Shown: positions 33,013 through 43,598, counted from the first letter of the stretch. The stretch is DNA of 64,000 bases from Toxonevra muliebris (GCA_963691655.1 CAVNUY010000005.1:62001-126000); one strand, 5' to 3'. Translations and numbers: made by a program. The notes: generated by a model not told the origin, from the letters alone.

Positions 33013-36000
33013 TTATGACAAAAGACGTTTGGCTGACCTAATAAAAGTCAAGACATCTTTCGTTGAAGAAGATTTCATGTGATCAGCCGTCAAAAACGAA
33101 TAATCAAAGATTCTTCCTCTGAGCCGAGCCAAGGCCGGACACTCACACAGAATGTGAAGTGTCGTCTCGTCATCTTCCATACATAGACGACATTCTGTCT
33201 CATTGGACAGACCTATTTTGCTTAGGTGATATCTGAGCCCATGGTGTCCAGACATGTAGCCCACCAATAGCCTAAGGTCAGGTTTGGAATAAGAAATGGG
33301 CTGATTTTGGGCAAGCGGAATGGTGAGAGCTTTTGCCTGTCTTAAACCCGGGATAGAGTTCCAATACTCTAGCCATTTTGCCTTAGACCACTCCTCAACG
33401 ATAGATTTCGTAGAGGCCCAGCCGATTCCGCAAAACGGATCGGGGCCGAAGTGCTTGGTAGAGGAACCTTGCCTAGCCAGTTCATCGGCGGCTTCATTAC
33501 CAGCGATGTCACGGTGGCCGGGTACCCAACAAAGCGTAACTTTGTTACGGGTAGACAAGCGCTGGAGACTATCAAAACACTCTTTCACCAGTTTAGATGA
33601 AAAACTCCATGAAGAGAGTGCTAAGAGATCCGCCTGGCTATCTGAGAAAATTACAATATTTGCGCCTTTAAGACCTTTATACAGGTTTAAATTAGCGCAG
33701 GTCTCAATTGCGTATATTTCGGCTTGAAAGACACTGGGCCAAATACCCAGAGGGATTGAGATTCTAGTATTGGGTCCAGCAACTCCGGCACCAGAACCAC
33801 AGTCCATTTTCGAGCCGTCTGTATACCAATTGAGAGCAATGGGACCGAAATCGGGACATTGGCCATCCCATTCGGACCTGGAAGGAAGAATGATGTTGAA
33901 TTTCCTACCGAAACATAGATCCCTAACCATATAGTCCGATACAGTACATATGGGAGTGTTAGGGATTTCGTCAAGAATGCTCAGGTGACCATAGTTGCCT
34001 TCCAGTAAGCTTGACGATATACGCAGCCGCAAAGCAGTATTTGCAGCTGTTTTCTTGATGAAAATGTGTAATGGCACCAGGCCAATCAACGCTTCAATGG
34101 CAGGAGTTGGACAGGTGCGCATAGCTCCAGTTATGGAGACGCAAGCAAGCCTTTGGAGCTTGTTAAGTTTGGTGATGGCCGAGCCCTGCATGACTTTGGG
34201 CCACCACACTAGAGCCGCATAGGCTATGACAGGTCTAACTATCATGGTGTAGAGCCAAAAGATCATCTTAGGAGTAAGACCCCATGTTTTACCAAAGAGT
34301 CTTTTGCAGGCCCAGAAAGCCCTAGTGGCTTTTAAGAGGACAGTGTGTAAGTGAGTGTTCCAGTTTAGTCGTTTGTCAAGCGTGATGCCTAAATATTTGA
34401 CCTCATCAGAGTACACAATAACAGTGTCTTGTATGGAAATGGGACCGAGGTCCAGTTTGTATCTCTTAGTAAAGGGAATAAGAACTGCTTTGTTGGGATT
34501 GATTGATAGGCCTTCTACGGCGCACCAATTTGAAACCAATAGGAGAGCTGATTTCATCACCTCCGTGATGGTTGAATCATACTTTCCAGAGACGATGATT
34601 ACCAAATCATCCGCATAACCGATGGCCTCAAAACCAGACTCATCTAGTTTAGTCAAAAGGTCATCAATTACTAAGGACCACAACAGAGGTGATAGAACAC
34701 CGCCTTGTGGGCAGCCTTTTACAGCCTTAGTGCACACAGTGGCTTTGCCTAGCGTGGATGAGATTTCACGCTTCCTCAGCATGGCATCCACCCAGGCAAT
34801 GGATTGGGAATCAATACCCTTACATTCCAGAGCTTTGGAAATAGAACCGAATCCAGTATTGTCGAAGGCACCCTTAATGTCAAGGAAAGCACAGAGCGCA
34901 ATCTCTTTGGATCGAAAGGTTTTTTCAATTTTACTGACAAGGCAATGTAATGCGACTTCGGTCGATTTACCCTTAATGTAAGCAAACTGCGTTCGATGAA
35001 GAGGTATCGAGCTTGCAAGTTTGCTTCTAAAGTGTAAATCAAGCAGTTTTTCCATGGTTTTAAGCAGGAAAGACGTGAGGCTTATAGGCCTGTAAGATTT
35101 AGGGAGTTCCAGAGGCCTATTGCCTTGTTTGGGAATGAAGACGACAACCACCTTCGTCCAAGAACTTGGAATGTATCCCCAATTGAAACTTGCCCTAAAC
35201 AGTTTAACTAGGTGGTCAAGGATGGTTTCCAGACAGTTCTGCAACATTGCTGGAAAGATCCTGTCACCCCCTGGGGATTTATAAGGTTTAAAAGAGGCCA
35301 CTGCCCATTTAACCTTATTCCGGTCAAAAATGACCCCTGAAAGGCTCTTCGTCCTATTGGAGAAGCAGATCCTATGATCATGTACTTCAGGAGAGGACGG
35401 AGTAACTTCCGTAGAAGACCCCGGAAAATGAACATGAAGTAAAGTTTCCAGAGTCTCGCGGTGATTGGCAGTAAAAGTGCCATCGTGCTTTTTGAGGAGA
35501 CCAACCCCATTAGAAGAGTCTTTGGCGAAAACCCTTTGAAGACGTGCTGCCTCAGGCAGCGAGGAGATACTCTCACAGTGTCTTCTCCAGCAATCGCGTT
35601 TTGACTTCCTAATTTCTGTATTGTACTCCGTCAGTGCAACCCTATATTCATTCCACTGCTTTGTACGTTTTGATTTATTGAATAACTTCCTGACATGCTT
35701 GCGCATATCTGACAGCTGATTGTTCCACCAGGGTACCTTGCGCACCATTTTAGTTGTAGGAACGAAATTGCTGTCTTGATAGGAAGAAATTAGCACATTA
35801 TTGAGCTGAGTTGCTACCTCTTCCAGTTCATCGACTGAGCTGATGGAGGTAGCAATGGAATCTATCTTTGTGCCCACAATGGCTTGGAACAGACTCCAAT
35901 TAGTCCGTCTAGGATTAATTACATTAGCAAGGAGCTCAGTACGTCCTGGAATGTCAAAAACTATGTGTTGATGATCAGACAGGGACGCTTCATCTGAGAC

Positions 36001-36621
36001 TCTCCAATTCACAATAGAATCGGACAATATCCTGCTGGCTAGGGTGAGGTCCAGCACCTCTTCCCTGGCTGCAGTAATGAAAGTAGGCTTACATCCCCTA
36101 TTTACAATATCTACACTATTAGATACTAAGTAATTTAGAAGACACTCACCTCGTTCGTTGATGTTGCTACTACCCCAGATGGTATGATGGGCATTAGCAT
36201 CACAGCCAACAACAAATTGACGATTGGACTGCCGACAGTCACTAATTAAATCCTGGACCTCGATTGGTGGGATTTGTTGCAAGTCCCCAGCAAAGTATGC
36301 AGACGCCAGCACGACCTCCTGTACTCCGTTCGCAGTGGGGACCTCCACCAGTATGGCTACGAGATCTCTGGAAATGAAATTAGTAAGAGGGAGATAATTA
36401 AAACTTTTTTCAATTAGTATGGCCGCTCTTGGCACAACATCTCCACGAAAGTAAAGCAACTTACTATGATTCGTATTGAGTCCGCGGACCTGGCCACAGC
36501 TTACCCAGGGCTCCTGTATTAGCGCAAGGGTGAATTTGTTTTCAGCGAAAAGCCTGCATACTGTGGCCGATGCCCCTATGGCATGGTGCAGGTTCGCCTG
36601 GAGTACCTTGATGGCACTCAT
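33013..36621 (-). CDS. LINE ORF2: endonuclease, reverse transcriptase, RNase H
   Basis: The single open frame of 1202 residues is complete. Endonuclease: residues 1-225, with N9, the QEPW glutamate (37), CDANAHH (140-146) and SLSDHQH (214-220). Reverse transcriptase: about 445-740, with SYRPISLTSFLLKTMEKLL, AFLDIKGAFDN, GCPQGGVLSPLLW and the catalytic YADD (669-672). RNase H: about 930-1055, with WYTDGSK (D935), E968, FSDSQ (D994) and ADELARQGS (D1047). A C-terminal zinc-knuckle-like C-x2-C-x8-H-x4-C starts at 1144. All catalytic residues are present, so the protein could be active. The start ATG overlaps the ORF1 stop as ATGA, which suggests translation by reinitiation. Confidence 0.93.
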   Translation of the reverse strand: MSAIKVLQANLHHAIGASATVCRLFAENKFTLALIQEPWVSCGQVRGLNTNHSKLLYFRGDVVPRAAILIEKSFNYLPLTNFISRDLVAILVEVPTANGVQEVVLASAYFAGDLQQIPPIEVQDLISDCRQSNRQFVVGCDANAHHTIWGSSNINERGECLLNYLVSNSVDIVNRGCKPTFITAAREEVLDLTLASRILSDSIVNWRVSDEASLSDHQHIVFDIPGRTELLANVINPRRTNWSLFQAIVGTKIDSIATSISSVDELEEVATQLNNVLISSYQDSNFVPTTKMVRKVPWWNNQLSDMRKHVRKLFNKSKRTKQWNEYRVALTEYNTEIRKSKRDCWRRHCESISSLPEAARLQRVFAKDSSNGVGLLKKHDGTFTANHRETLETLLHVHFPGSSTEVTPSSPEVHDHRICFSNRTKSLSGVIFDRNKVKWAVASFKPYKSPGGDRIFPAMLQNCLETILDHLVKLFRASFNWGYIPSSWTKVVVVFIPKQGNRPLELPKSYRPISLTSFLLKTMEKLLDLHFRSKLASSIPLHRTQFAYIKGKSTEVALHCLVSKIEKTFRSKEIALCAFLDIKGAFDNTGFGSISKALECKGIDSQSIAWVDAMLRKREISSTLGKATVCTKAVKGCPQGGVLSPLLWSLVIDDLLTKLDESGFEAIGYADDLVIIVSGKYDSTITEVMKSALLLVSNWCAVEGLSINPNKAVLIPFTKRYKLDLGPISIQDTVIVYSDEVKYLGITLDKRLNWNTHLHTVLLKATRAFWACKRLFGKTWGLTPKMIFWLYTMIVRPVIAYAALVWWPKVMQGSAITKLNKLQRLACVSITGAMRTCPTPAIEALIGLVPLHIFIKKTAANTALRLRISSSLLEGNYGHLSILDEIPNTPICTVSDYMVRDLCFGRKFNIILPSRSEWDGQCPDFGPIALNWYTDGSKMDCGSGAGVAGPNTRISIPLGIWPSVFQAEIYAIETCANLNLYKGLKGANIVIFSDSQADLLALSSWSFSSKLVKECFDSLQRLSTRNKVTLCWVPGHRDIAGNEAADELARQGSSTKHFGPDPFCGIGWASTKSIVEEWSKAKWLEYWNSIPGLRQAKALTIPLAQNQPISYSKPDLRLLVGYMSGHHGLRYHLSKIGLSNETECRLCMEDDETTLHILCECPALARLRGRIFDYSFLTADHMKSSSTKDVLTFIRSAKRLLS

Positions 36622-38701
36622 CGTCTCTGCTGTTCTAGAGACCGTTGGACGAGCTTCCCAGCCAAAGCTCGTCGAGGCCCTCTGCCTCTAGCACCTCTTC
36701 CTCCTCTGTCATGGGCTGCAGCCCTGCCAAGGGAGTTGGGTGGCATTCCTCCCCGAGCGGAAGAATGCGAATTGCGGGGCAGAACCGCCAGCGGAGTTCC
36801 ACCTGGCAGTACTGCTGAAGTCGCAGAAGACAGTGTTTGCTGAGAGGCCCCACTACTAGTCGACCCTGCAGCACGACTGGTAGAAGGTCCTGCAGCAGCC
36901 ATTGCCTCTACGTTCCCTTCGGTGATTGTTGTGTCATAAGACACAGTAACTGCCTCTACGTGTGGCAATGAGAGCCGTGCCGCCCCTCCACTGGTAGGCT
37001 CAACAGCCCGACCAGCAGAAGACCCCACGGTGCTCATAGCCCTCACTGAAACGGAGGCAGCGGGTTTATTTTTCGACCTGGAAGCGGTCTCTGAGGCAGA
37101 TGACTGATGCTGCGAGGGCCCTCTGGTTGTCAGCCCGGCGGCACGACTAGTAGAGGGCCTCTCAACATCACTCTCCGCCACAAAACCGCTACCTGGCGCA
37201 CCCGACGCCCCGACGATACTGGCCCAAGTAACAGGACCGGTCGCAATATCACCAGTGGACCTCAGCCGCCGAAGAGTCCTTAAATTAATCTGCCCAGCGG
37301 CGCGACTTGTGGAAGGCTCTACAGAGTCTAGAGGCACTGTTGACATGTTGCCGGTCCTGCTACCGACCAAATCGGCAGAAGCCGGGAGCATGTCCAACAA
37401 CATCGCTTTTTCCCCGCTGTCTACCGTACTGGTAGAGGTAGTGTTAGAGGGGACCTGCTCCTCAGATACAGGTCCAGCGTTTTTGGTAGCAGCGGCCACA
37501 GGTTTGAGCATCAATTTGATGAACCCAAATCTGTAGCAGACCCTGCCCTTGAGCTCCAGCAATTTAGTCATTGACGCATCATCTATAACCATAATTAGAT
37601 GGAGAAGCGGACCTTGCGTGCGTCGTTCAACAACCTTCCACTGCTCAGTTGAGAAGGGGTTAAGTGCACCAAGTGTGCTCACTACCTTCTCACTTGTCAG
37701 CGACAGGCTGTGAGGAAAGTAACCCCGGATCAAATGAGTCCTGGGAAAGTTACCCTCCTCCACAAGGTCTATATCAAGGGCCGAATGGTCTTTGATTTTG
37801 TTGAAGTGCCTACGCACCCAGTCAGCCGAGGGTGGTCGACGCACGTGAGAACTAACCACCCCGTTCTGGGCAGACAGTTCTCATATTGTGGCTTGAGCAC
37901 GTCTTTGCCAGCTAGCTCGATTGACACGTCAATAATCGCCTCCTGCACAAGAGCCACTTGCTCAGCTGTAAGAGGACGATTATTCATGTCGCTCGAGACA
38001 AAGCCCAGTCTAACGCTACTCACCACTTGGCTGTAAGTGGCTTTCGCTGGTTCCGTGTGGAAGTTCTTGGGCTTTTTGGAGTCGGGGAGACTCTGTGATT
38101 GCTCCAACGAGCGCACACGCTTGATTTTTTTCGGCTTAGCCGGAAGGGAGAGAAGGGGATTCTTGGCTATTTCCAGAGACCTATCTCTGGAGAGACCACA
38201 GTCCATAGCCCAACGGAACCTCCTTTTCTCTGCAGAAGTAAGTTTGACAAAACCAGACTCCGCGTTTAGCGTCATCTGGTTAACTTCTGCGCCAATAGCT
38301 GTGAGCCCAGATTGCTCCGAGCACAAACTAAAATTGTCCGGCACTACCGTGCCACAGAGGGAGTCGATATCCGAGGAGTCTTCCTCGGATACGACCCCCT
38401 CCCTGGCGCCGATAAGTGTGGACGAGTGCACACCAGGGATAGGTGTTGGTGGCCTATCCGAGACCCCAGTAGCCGGACCAACATCACTGCTAGTGGGGTT
38501 GGGAGCCAGAGGCCCAGAAGCCAAAGCGCCCGAAGGCATGTCTACCAAGCCGGTAGACATGGAAATTGGGACAGCTGTATGCCCGTCAGCACTACAGACT
38601 GTCGATGCACTAGGTGCATCCTCCACATCCTTGTTTTTTTCCTTTCGGTTATATAACATATTTTTATTCCCACGAGTGGGCGGGAAAGGAAAATCACCCA
38701 T
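36618..38701 (-). pseudogene. LINE ORF1 (DUF4780-type), one frameshift
   Basis: ORF1 starts at ATG 38701 (MGDFPFPPTRGNKN) and reads through KRRFRWAMDCGLSRDRSLEI to GWLVLTCVD. One base is missing near 37830, and homology continues in the next frame (SADWVRRHFNKIKDHSALDI) through FPRTHLIRGYFPHSLSLTSE and LKGRVCYRFGFIKL to TGA at 36618-36620. The central domain fits the DUF4780 RNA-binding module of I/R1-group ORF1 proteins. The C-terminal third is low-complexity and repeats PSTSRAAG three times. Apart from the one shift the protein is complete, about 690 residues. Confidence 0.85.
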
Positions 38702-39035
38702 GACATAGCCCGCTGTATCATGGGAAGGCTGATTGAAACTGGAGGTCGCCTGGTATCCAGAGTTCGCAAATTAACGACTAAGCGCCCTCTTAGCCACGCA
38801 TCCCTCGGCATATGCTGTTCCACCTTGGATTAGGGGTTTTGATTTAAGAGAGTGGACCATCTCTCCGCCCAACTATGTTAGCCGGTGCATGATAGAGACA
38901 TGACCATATCATACACCGTTACCAGCCGCCACCCCGAGGAGGTCATAGTCGCACTACCATCAGTCCAAACAGTTACGGCACGTACACCAAGGTGTTACAT
39001 GTTGTTCCCCCTGAATTGGCTGACGGCTGACGGCC
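38702..39035 (-). promoter_or_regulatory. LINE 5' UTR with probable internal promoter
   Basis: This is the 334-base leader between the upstream target duplication and the ORF1 ATG. LINEs of this group are transcribed from promoters in this region; no specific TATA, initiator or downstream element can be assigned with confidence. Confidence 0.5.
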
Positions 39036-39089
39036 CAGATTAAAGTAGAAACATTTGATTCTGAAAAATAATATTAAAAAATTAAATTT

Positions 39090-39500
39090 TGTTGTTGTTC
39101 ATTTGGACAATCAAATTATAGTTCTAGGTTTGTTCCAGCTACTTTTTAGAAAATGATATCGCGCAAATGACCATTTTTGGCCTTGACGGCCAAATATGTC
39201 GACTATTTCCTGACGAATGTTGGCCTTAAGTTCGTCTAGGGTCCTTGGCTTGTTGATATAAACCTTTGACTTCAATTAACCCCAGAGGAAAAAAGTTCGG
39301 CGGTGTAAAATCTGGTGAACGCGGAGACAAGTCAAAATCACAATTTTTTGATATCAACCGACCGTGGTGGTTTCAAAAAATTAATTGTGGCACGAGTTGT
39401 GTGAGGTGGTGCATCGCCTTATTTAAACCAGAAGTGCTCCATACCATTTTCATGAACAATCGGCTTCGAAACATTAAATATACAACTGAACAATTTCAGC
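39090..39500 (-). pseudogene. Tc1/mariner-type transposase C-terminal relic
   Basis: In broken frames the minus strand reads GDAPPHTTRATINFLK, then SPRSPDFTPPNFFPLG (the family's S-P-D-L-x-P-x-D-F-F-L-W-G block around the last catalytic acid, which is N here), and VYINKPRTLDELKANIRQEI. Insect Tc1/mariner transposases end this way. The last catalytic acid is lost and stops are frequent, so it is dead. Confidence 0.65.
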
Positions 39501-40491
39501 ACCTTCTTTCATGTCGTTAAAATTAATATGCAACAACGTAAAAAAAATTGTTCTCAGTAAAAGTTCTCAAAATAGTTATAACGTAAAAAATATTTCATAC
39601 AAAATAAAAGTTGACAGCAACTTCAAAAATTATTCTTATTCATAATGCTTATTTAACAACGTAAAAAAAAATTCTTGTGAAATAAGAGTTATCGATATCG
39701 ACAATAAATAGAATTATTCTTGTTCATAATTATTATGAAGCAATTTTTATAAAAATTTCTTAATTTTGGGCAACTTTTCCTATCAGAAAAAACTTCGTAC
39801 CAGTTCTTTTCCATCACCGATATAATGTTTAGATATTAATAAAAGCTTGAAGACTTTTATACTTGTAACAGAAATAATTTGTTACATAACGGCTTAAGGA
39901 TGTAGTCTGGTGTTCGAATTTCAAAATATCAATTTTTTTATTATGTATTTTGAAAGTACAATATATTAAGAGTATACTGTGAAAATTTCATATCAAAACT
40001 CAAAATATTAACGAAGTTATAGCACATAGTCGAGAGCACCTGTTGGTTAAACTGCATATGTTGTTAAAACTTTAAAAAGGTTTTTTGATCGGCCCAGGGG
40101 TTTGAAGAAATTCTATAAAGCCAATTGGGCGGAAATTTTACCAGGTCATACACGCCAATGGCTTTCGCAGGTAGTAGAATTGTTTATTTTTAATCATTAT
40201 TTCCTATTTTTTATCCCGATTTTCCACAAAAAAGAGGGCGATTTTTTAAAAAAAATTTTTAGAAGTCTACCATTTCGTCATTTTTTTATAAAAAGGTTTA
40301 AATCTACTACCTGTCCGAATGGCAATCCTACAGAATGATATTCTATTTAAATTTGATGTCTCAGATCACTTCAAGTGTCGCAATCACCCGGGCCAGCCAC
40401 ACACCTTTTATTTTTGGTGTCCACTTTTGGGCGTAAAAAACACTAGAAAAAATATCGTAAAATAAACTCCGTACTTTTTTTTGTACAGTTA
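39501..40491. other. AT-rich spacer, no recognised gene
   Basis: Repeated CAACGTAAAAAA-like motifs occur at 39531, 39590 and 39657. A 78-codon frame at 40102-40338 is low in complexity and unrecognised. Confidence 0.4.
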
Positions 40492-40807
40492 CAGAGGGTG
40501 GCCAATTTATTACGGACACTTGCAATTTTGATTTTGAAGACTGTATCCTCCTCATAAAATATACAAACTTACTAGTTAGTGCTTTCTGTTGTTTGAGTTA
40601 CCTTAGTTATTTTGACGTTTAAATGTCAAATGCTATTAAGTAACCGCGCTTTTTATAAAATTTAACATTTTTGTTAGTTGATTTTTTGATAAAAAGTGTT
40701 ATTATAAAAAAAATAGGGATATGACCGCGAAATACTGAACAGATTGGTAAGTAAAGATGGTTTTTTGTTATTTTTCGAAAAAAATAATTTGATTTTTGTA
40801 ACAGAAA

Positions 40808-42083
40808 ATGGTAACATCACGCGATATTTCAGCATTTTTTTTTTTTTTTTGGAACAGACAAAAGAAGTATTTAAGAATACAGCACTCAGACAAGTTTTAC
40901 ATCCATTGTACTATATCCTGTGTTCTCTTTTGCTATTCTTTAAATCTACCATATTTATTAATAAATCGTAGCAGATCCTGCGGTGTTCGTCTCCCAACAC
41001 TCCAGTACCAAATATGCTTACTCTGATCTGGTAGAAAGCGGGGCAGACACTAAGAAAGTGGTCCGCCGTCTCTTCACATTCTTCCTCCAAACCACAGGAA
41101 GCACATAAGGCACTAGCTCCTAGGCCAATCATATGCAAATGTTTGGCCCAAGAGAAATGACCTGTATATAATCCCACCAGCTGCCTACAACTCTTTCTGT
41201 TAAGTTATAACAGAAAGTCTGTTAGACGCTTCGAGATAACAGGTAATATGGTCTTTGTCTCAGGTCCTCCCATTTACGATTGTGGGTCAAGTCGACCCAC
41301 TCATTAATGGTGGTCTTGATGGCTGTAGACGACAAAGAGAGTACAGGAGCATACTTCATTATCAATTAGAGAAATTTCAAAATGGATTGGAGTCTCTAAA
41401 TCTTTAGTGAGTGTTTTGAAGCAAAAACTTGCAGTTGGGGTTGATTTTGGCAGCAAAAGAGCAGGAAAATGCGGGCGAAAACGTATGACTTCTCAGAGGG
41501 ATGATCGCAAAATTCGAGACATATGCATTCAAAATAAGAAAAAAATTAGTCGTATTCTCAAGAACATCGCTGAGGATGCAAACATTAATGTTTCTGAGCG
41601 AACGCTTCGTAGGCACCTACTAGAATTCGGTTTTACAGGTCAGCGTCCCACAAAAAAACAAGATTTATACCTGCCATGAAGAAAGCTCGTAAATTGTAAA
41701 TCGTAAATTGTAAACATGCTAACAAAACAACTAATGGCTGGAATAAAGTAAAAAGATCTAAAACTAAAACACAAAAAGTCAATTTAATAAATGTTCTCTT
41801 TATAACAGGTTTGTTTTTCAGATGAATCCACATTTGAGATTTTACTAAGTAGATAAACCAACATTCGTAATTCTCCGTGAATCCCATCGAAAATTTGTGG
41901 GAGGTTACGAAAGGTATTGTGGCGAAGGAAACCATCACAAATAAAAGTCAACTCATCGAAAGATCAAAAGATGTCTGGAATAATAATCCAGAAATAGCCA
42001 CATTTGCAAAAAATTGCATAGAAAGTATGCCACTCTGTATAAAAGAGCTAATAAAACAAAAAGGATGTGCCACAAAATATTAA
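40808..42083 (+). pseudogene. Tc1-like transposase, interrupted and internally deleted
   Basis: The start ATG at 40808 reads MVTSRDISA, is interrupted by a LINE fragment at 40837-41356, and continues in frame from 41361. The helix-turn-helix region (ISKWIGVSKSLVSVLKQKL), RKRMTSQRDDRKIRDICIQN and VSERTLRRHLLEFGFTGQRP are good Tc1 sequence. The first catalytic acid is kept in VCFSDESTFEIL (about 41815). The segment with the second acid is deleted, and the tail NPIENLWEVTKGIVAKETI runs to TAA at 42081-42083. Confidence 0.85.
40837..41356 (-). mobile_element. 5'-truncated LINE inserted in the Tc1 transposase
   Basis: A T-run at 40837-40850 is the poly-A tail of a minus-strand LINE. Upstream lies the ORF2 C-terminus: KYAPVLSLSSTAIKTTINEW, then RQLVGLYTGHFSWAKHLHMI and the zinc-knuckle-like C-x2-C-x10-H-x4-C (CASCGLEEECEETADHFLSVC), with a stop near 40911. 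CATT is present at both edges (40833-40836 and 41357-41360), a minimal target duplication. Removing the insert restores the Tc1 reading frame. Confidence 0.8.
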
Positions 42084-42244
42084 GTAAAATTATTTTTTTT
42101 TTATATTTAATTTGTTTAAAAATGAAAAAAAAAAAAAAATATATATATAATAATAAAATTCTTATAATTTTGAATAAACAACTTTAAATTAATAAAATCA
42201 ATCACGGAAAATGTAAGTGTCCATAATAATTTGGCCACCCTCTG

Positions 42245-43167
42245 TAAATATGTCAATAATAACACATAAAAAATGTAAGTGATTGTATTTTATTTTGTTA
42301 TAATAAAAAATTTCCGAAAAAAAACCTTGAAAATTAGGCCGGAATATCAGACTTAAAATCCTTTAAAAAAATTACAGAAAATAAAAGATTCTCAAAACTC
42401 ATGATTTGACCGGTCAGAAAAATTGCAGTGTTTAGTATAAAAGTAGGGATAGGGACAATAATTTGGAATAACTTTCAAGTGTTTAGTACACTTAAAACTT
42501 ATTAAAATGACTAATTTTGTCTATACTAGCGACAAGTTGGCGGAGAAAATAGTCAACTAAGCCTTCGTATCTCACTACAGGAGTTGCGAACATGATGCAC
42601 ATAGGGACACATAGGTCCCGATTCGTTTTTTGGAATTTTATTGATTCTTGATAAAAAAAAAAATGTTATAAACATTTAGTAATATTTAAAAAAGACTAAC
42701 CTGAGAATATAAAACCACACGATGAATTCAAAAATATAAAAATTATAGATTCTGAAGCCTTTGAAAAAACGCAGAAAAAATCACAAAAAAAAGATAACTT
42801 CAACTGCAAATAAAATTTATATTTTTCTCTTCAATTACACAAATGCAATCAACTAAACTTTTAAGTATTCTTTAATATTAAAAATGATAATCGTAAGCTC
42901 TTGATCAATACGAACATTTAGATCATTCATCTGCATTATTCGGTATCGTATCCTCTCATTTGTCAAAAATTGTCTAATTTTTCATACCTAATTTTACTTT
43001 GAAAGAATAAGAAAAGCCGCCTCCTTATATGAAAAAAAGGCAATGTTAATACTTGCCTCTGTTAAATTTAGACCTGTCTTTCCTCAATGCTTTTCAACTA
43101 TATAAATTATATGATTTTAATTAAAACATATTTTTTCTTACTTTCTCATCTATTCACCTATTACTAG
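42245..43167. other. end of the giant TTC39 intron
   Basis: AT-rich, no gene recognised. It ends in a pyrimidine-rich tract and the acceptor ACCTATTACTAG at 43167. Confidence 0.5.
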
Positions 43168-43308
43168 AGATCTAGAAGAGTGCATAAATTTACAGAGTAG
43201 TATTAAAGAAGATACATATCTGGTTGCATATGCAAGTGTGGAGGCTACTCTCGTTCATGCGGATGAAAGTCGTTATGATCAAGCTGTAGTTATCTTAGAG
43301 GAAACCAA
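43168..43308 (+). CDS. TTC39: TTC39-like gene, internal exon d
   Basis: The exon reads DLEECINLQSSIKEDTYLVA, then YASVEATLVHADESRYDQAV and VILEETK, matching the TTC39 segment after the LLKGLCLKYLG-type motif. Acceptor CTATTACTAG and donor GTAAGT are good. It joins exon c in phase: CA at 16365 plus A at 43168 makes CAA, followed by GAT CTA GAA. The intron is therefore 26,802 bases and contains all elements between 19.8 and 42.2 kb. Later exons were not found downstream; a gypsy element begins 290 bases later. Confidence 0.8.
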
Positions 43309-43598
43309 GTAAGTACCAAATGCATTTAACTAGAACTTGGAGATACAAATTAGCAGGTATCTACGAATACGAAAAAGCAATCCCGCCCTTTTTTCCATCA
43401 TTTTTAATTAGACTTAGGAATTTTAGTTCACTTGAGGGTTCCGATCTTTTAGTTCATTTGCCTCTAGTGAAAAGAGTATTACCTACATTGTCATACGTTT
43501 AGTCTCAAATTCCATATCCTGTATTATCTTTTTGCTATCACAATGCTCTGCAATATTGTAGACCTATTTTAGAGAAATAACTTTGCAGATGGTTACAG
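43309..43598. other. start of the next TTC39 intron
   Basis: Begins GTAAGT. No further exon is seen before the gypsy LTR at 43599. A 60-codon frame at 43320-43502 has no recognised similarity. Confidence 0.45.

Larger units (their letters stand above)
32934..39035 (-). mobile_element. full-length I-group (Loa/I-like) LINE, 6.1 kb
   Basis: A perfect 12-base target duplication CAGATTAAAGTA flanks it (32922-32933 and 39036-39047). On the minus strand the order is 5' UTR (39035-38702), ORF1 (38701-36618, one frameshift), ORF2 (36621-33013, intact), short 3' UTR, and a TAA/AAT repeat tail (about 32934-32955). The tail type and the RNase H domain in ORF2 fit the I superfamily. The perfect duplication and intact ORF2 mark it as the youngest large element in the window. 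Confidence 0.92.
40492..42244 (+). mobile_element. Tc1-like DNA transposon with intact ends, broken inside
   Basis: Terminal inverted repeats of about 33 bases lie at 40492-40524 and 42212-42244 (outer sequence CAGAGGGTGGCCAA, inner GGACACTT). Each is flanked by TA, the expected target site of Tc1 elements. Inside are a damaged transposase and a LINE fragment (40837-41356). The ends look usable in trans, so this could be a non-autonomous element. Confidence 0.88.

Noticed and set aside
38037..38708. 223-codon plus-strand frame opposite LINE ORF1
   Set aside because: It is an antisense shadow of the GC-rich ORF1 and carries no motif.
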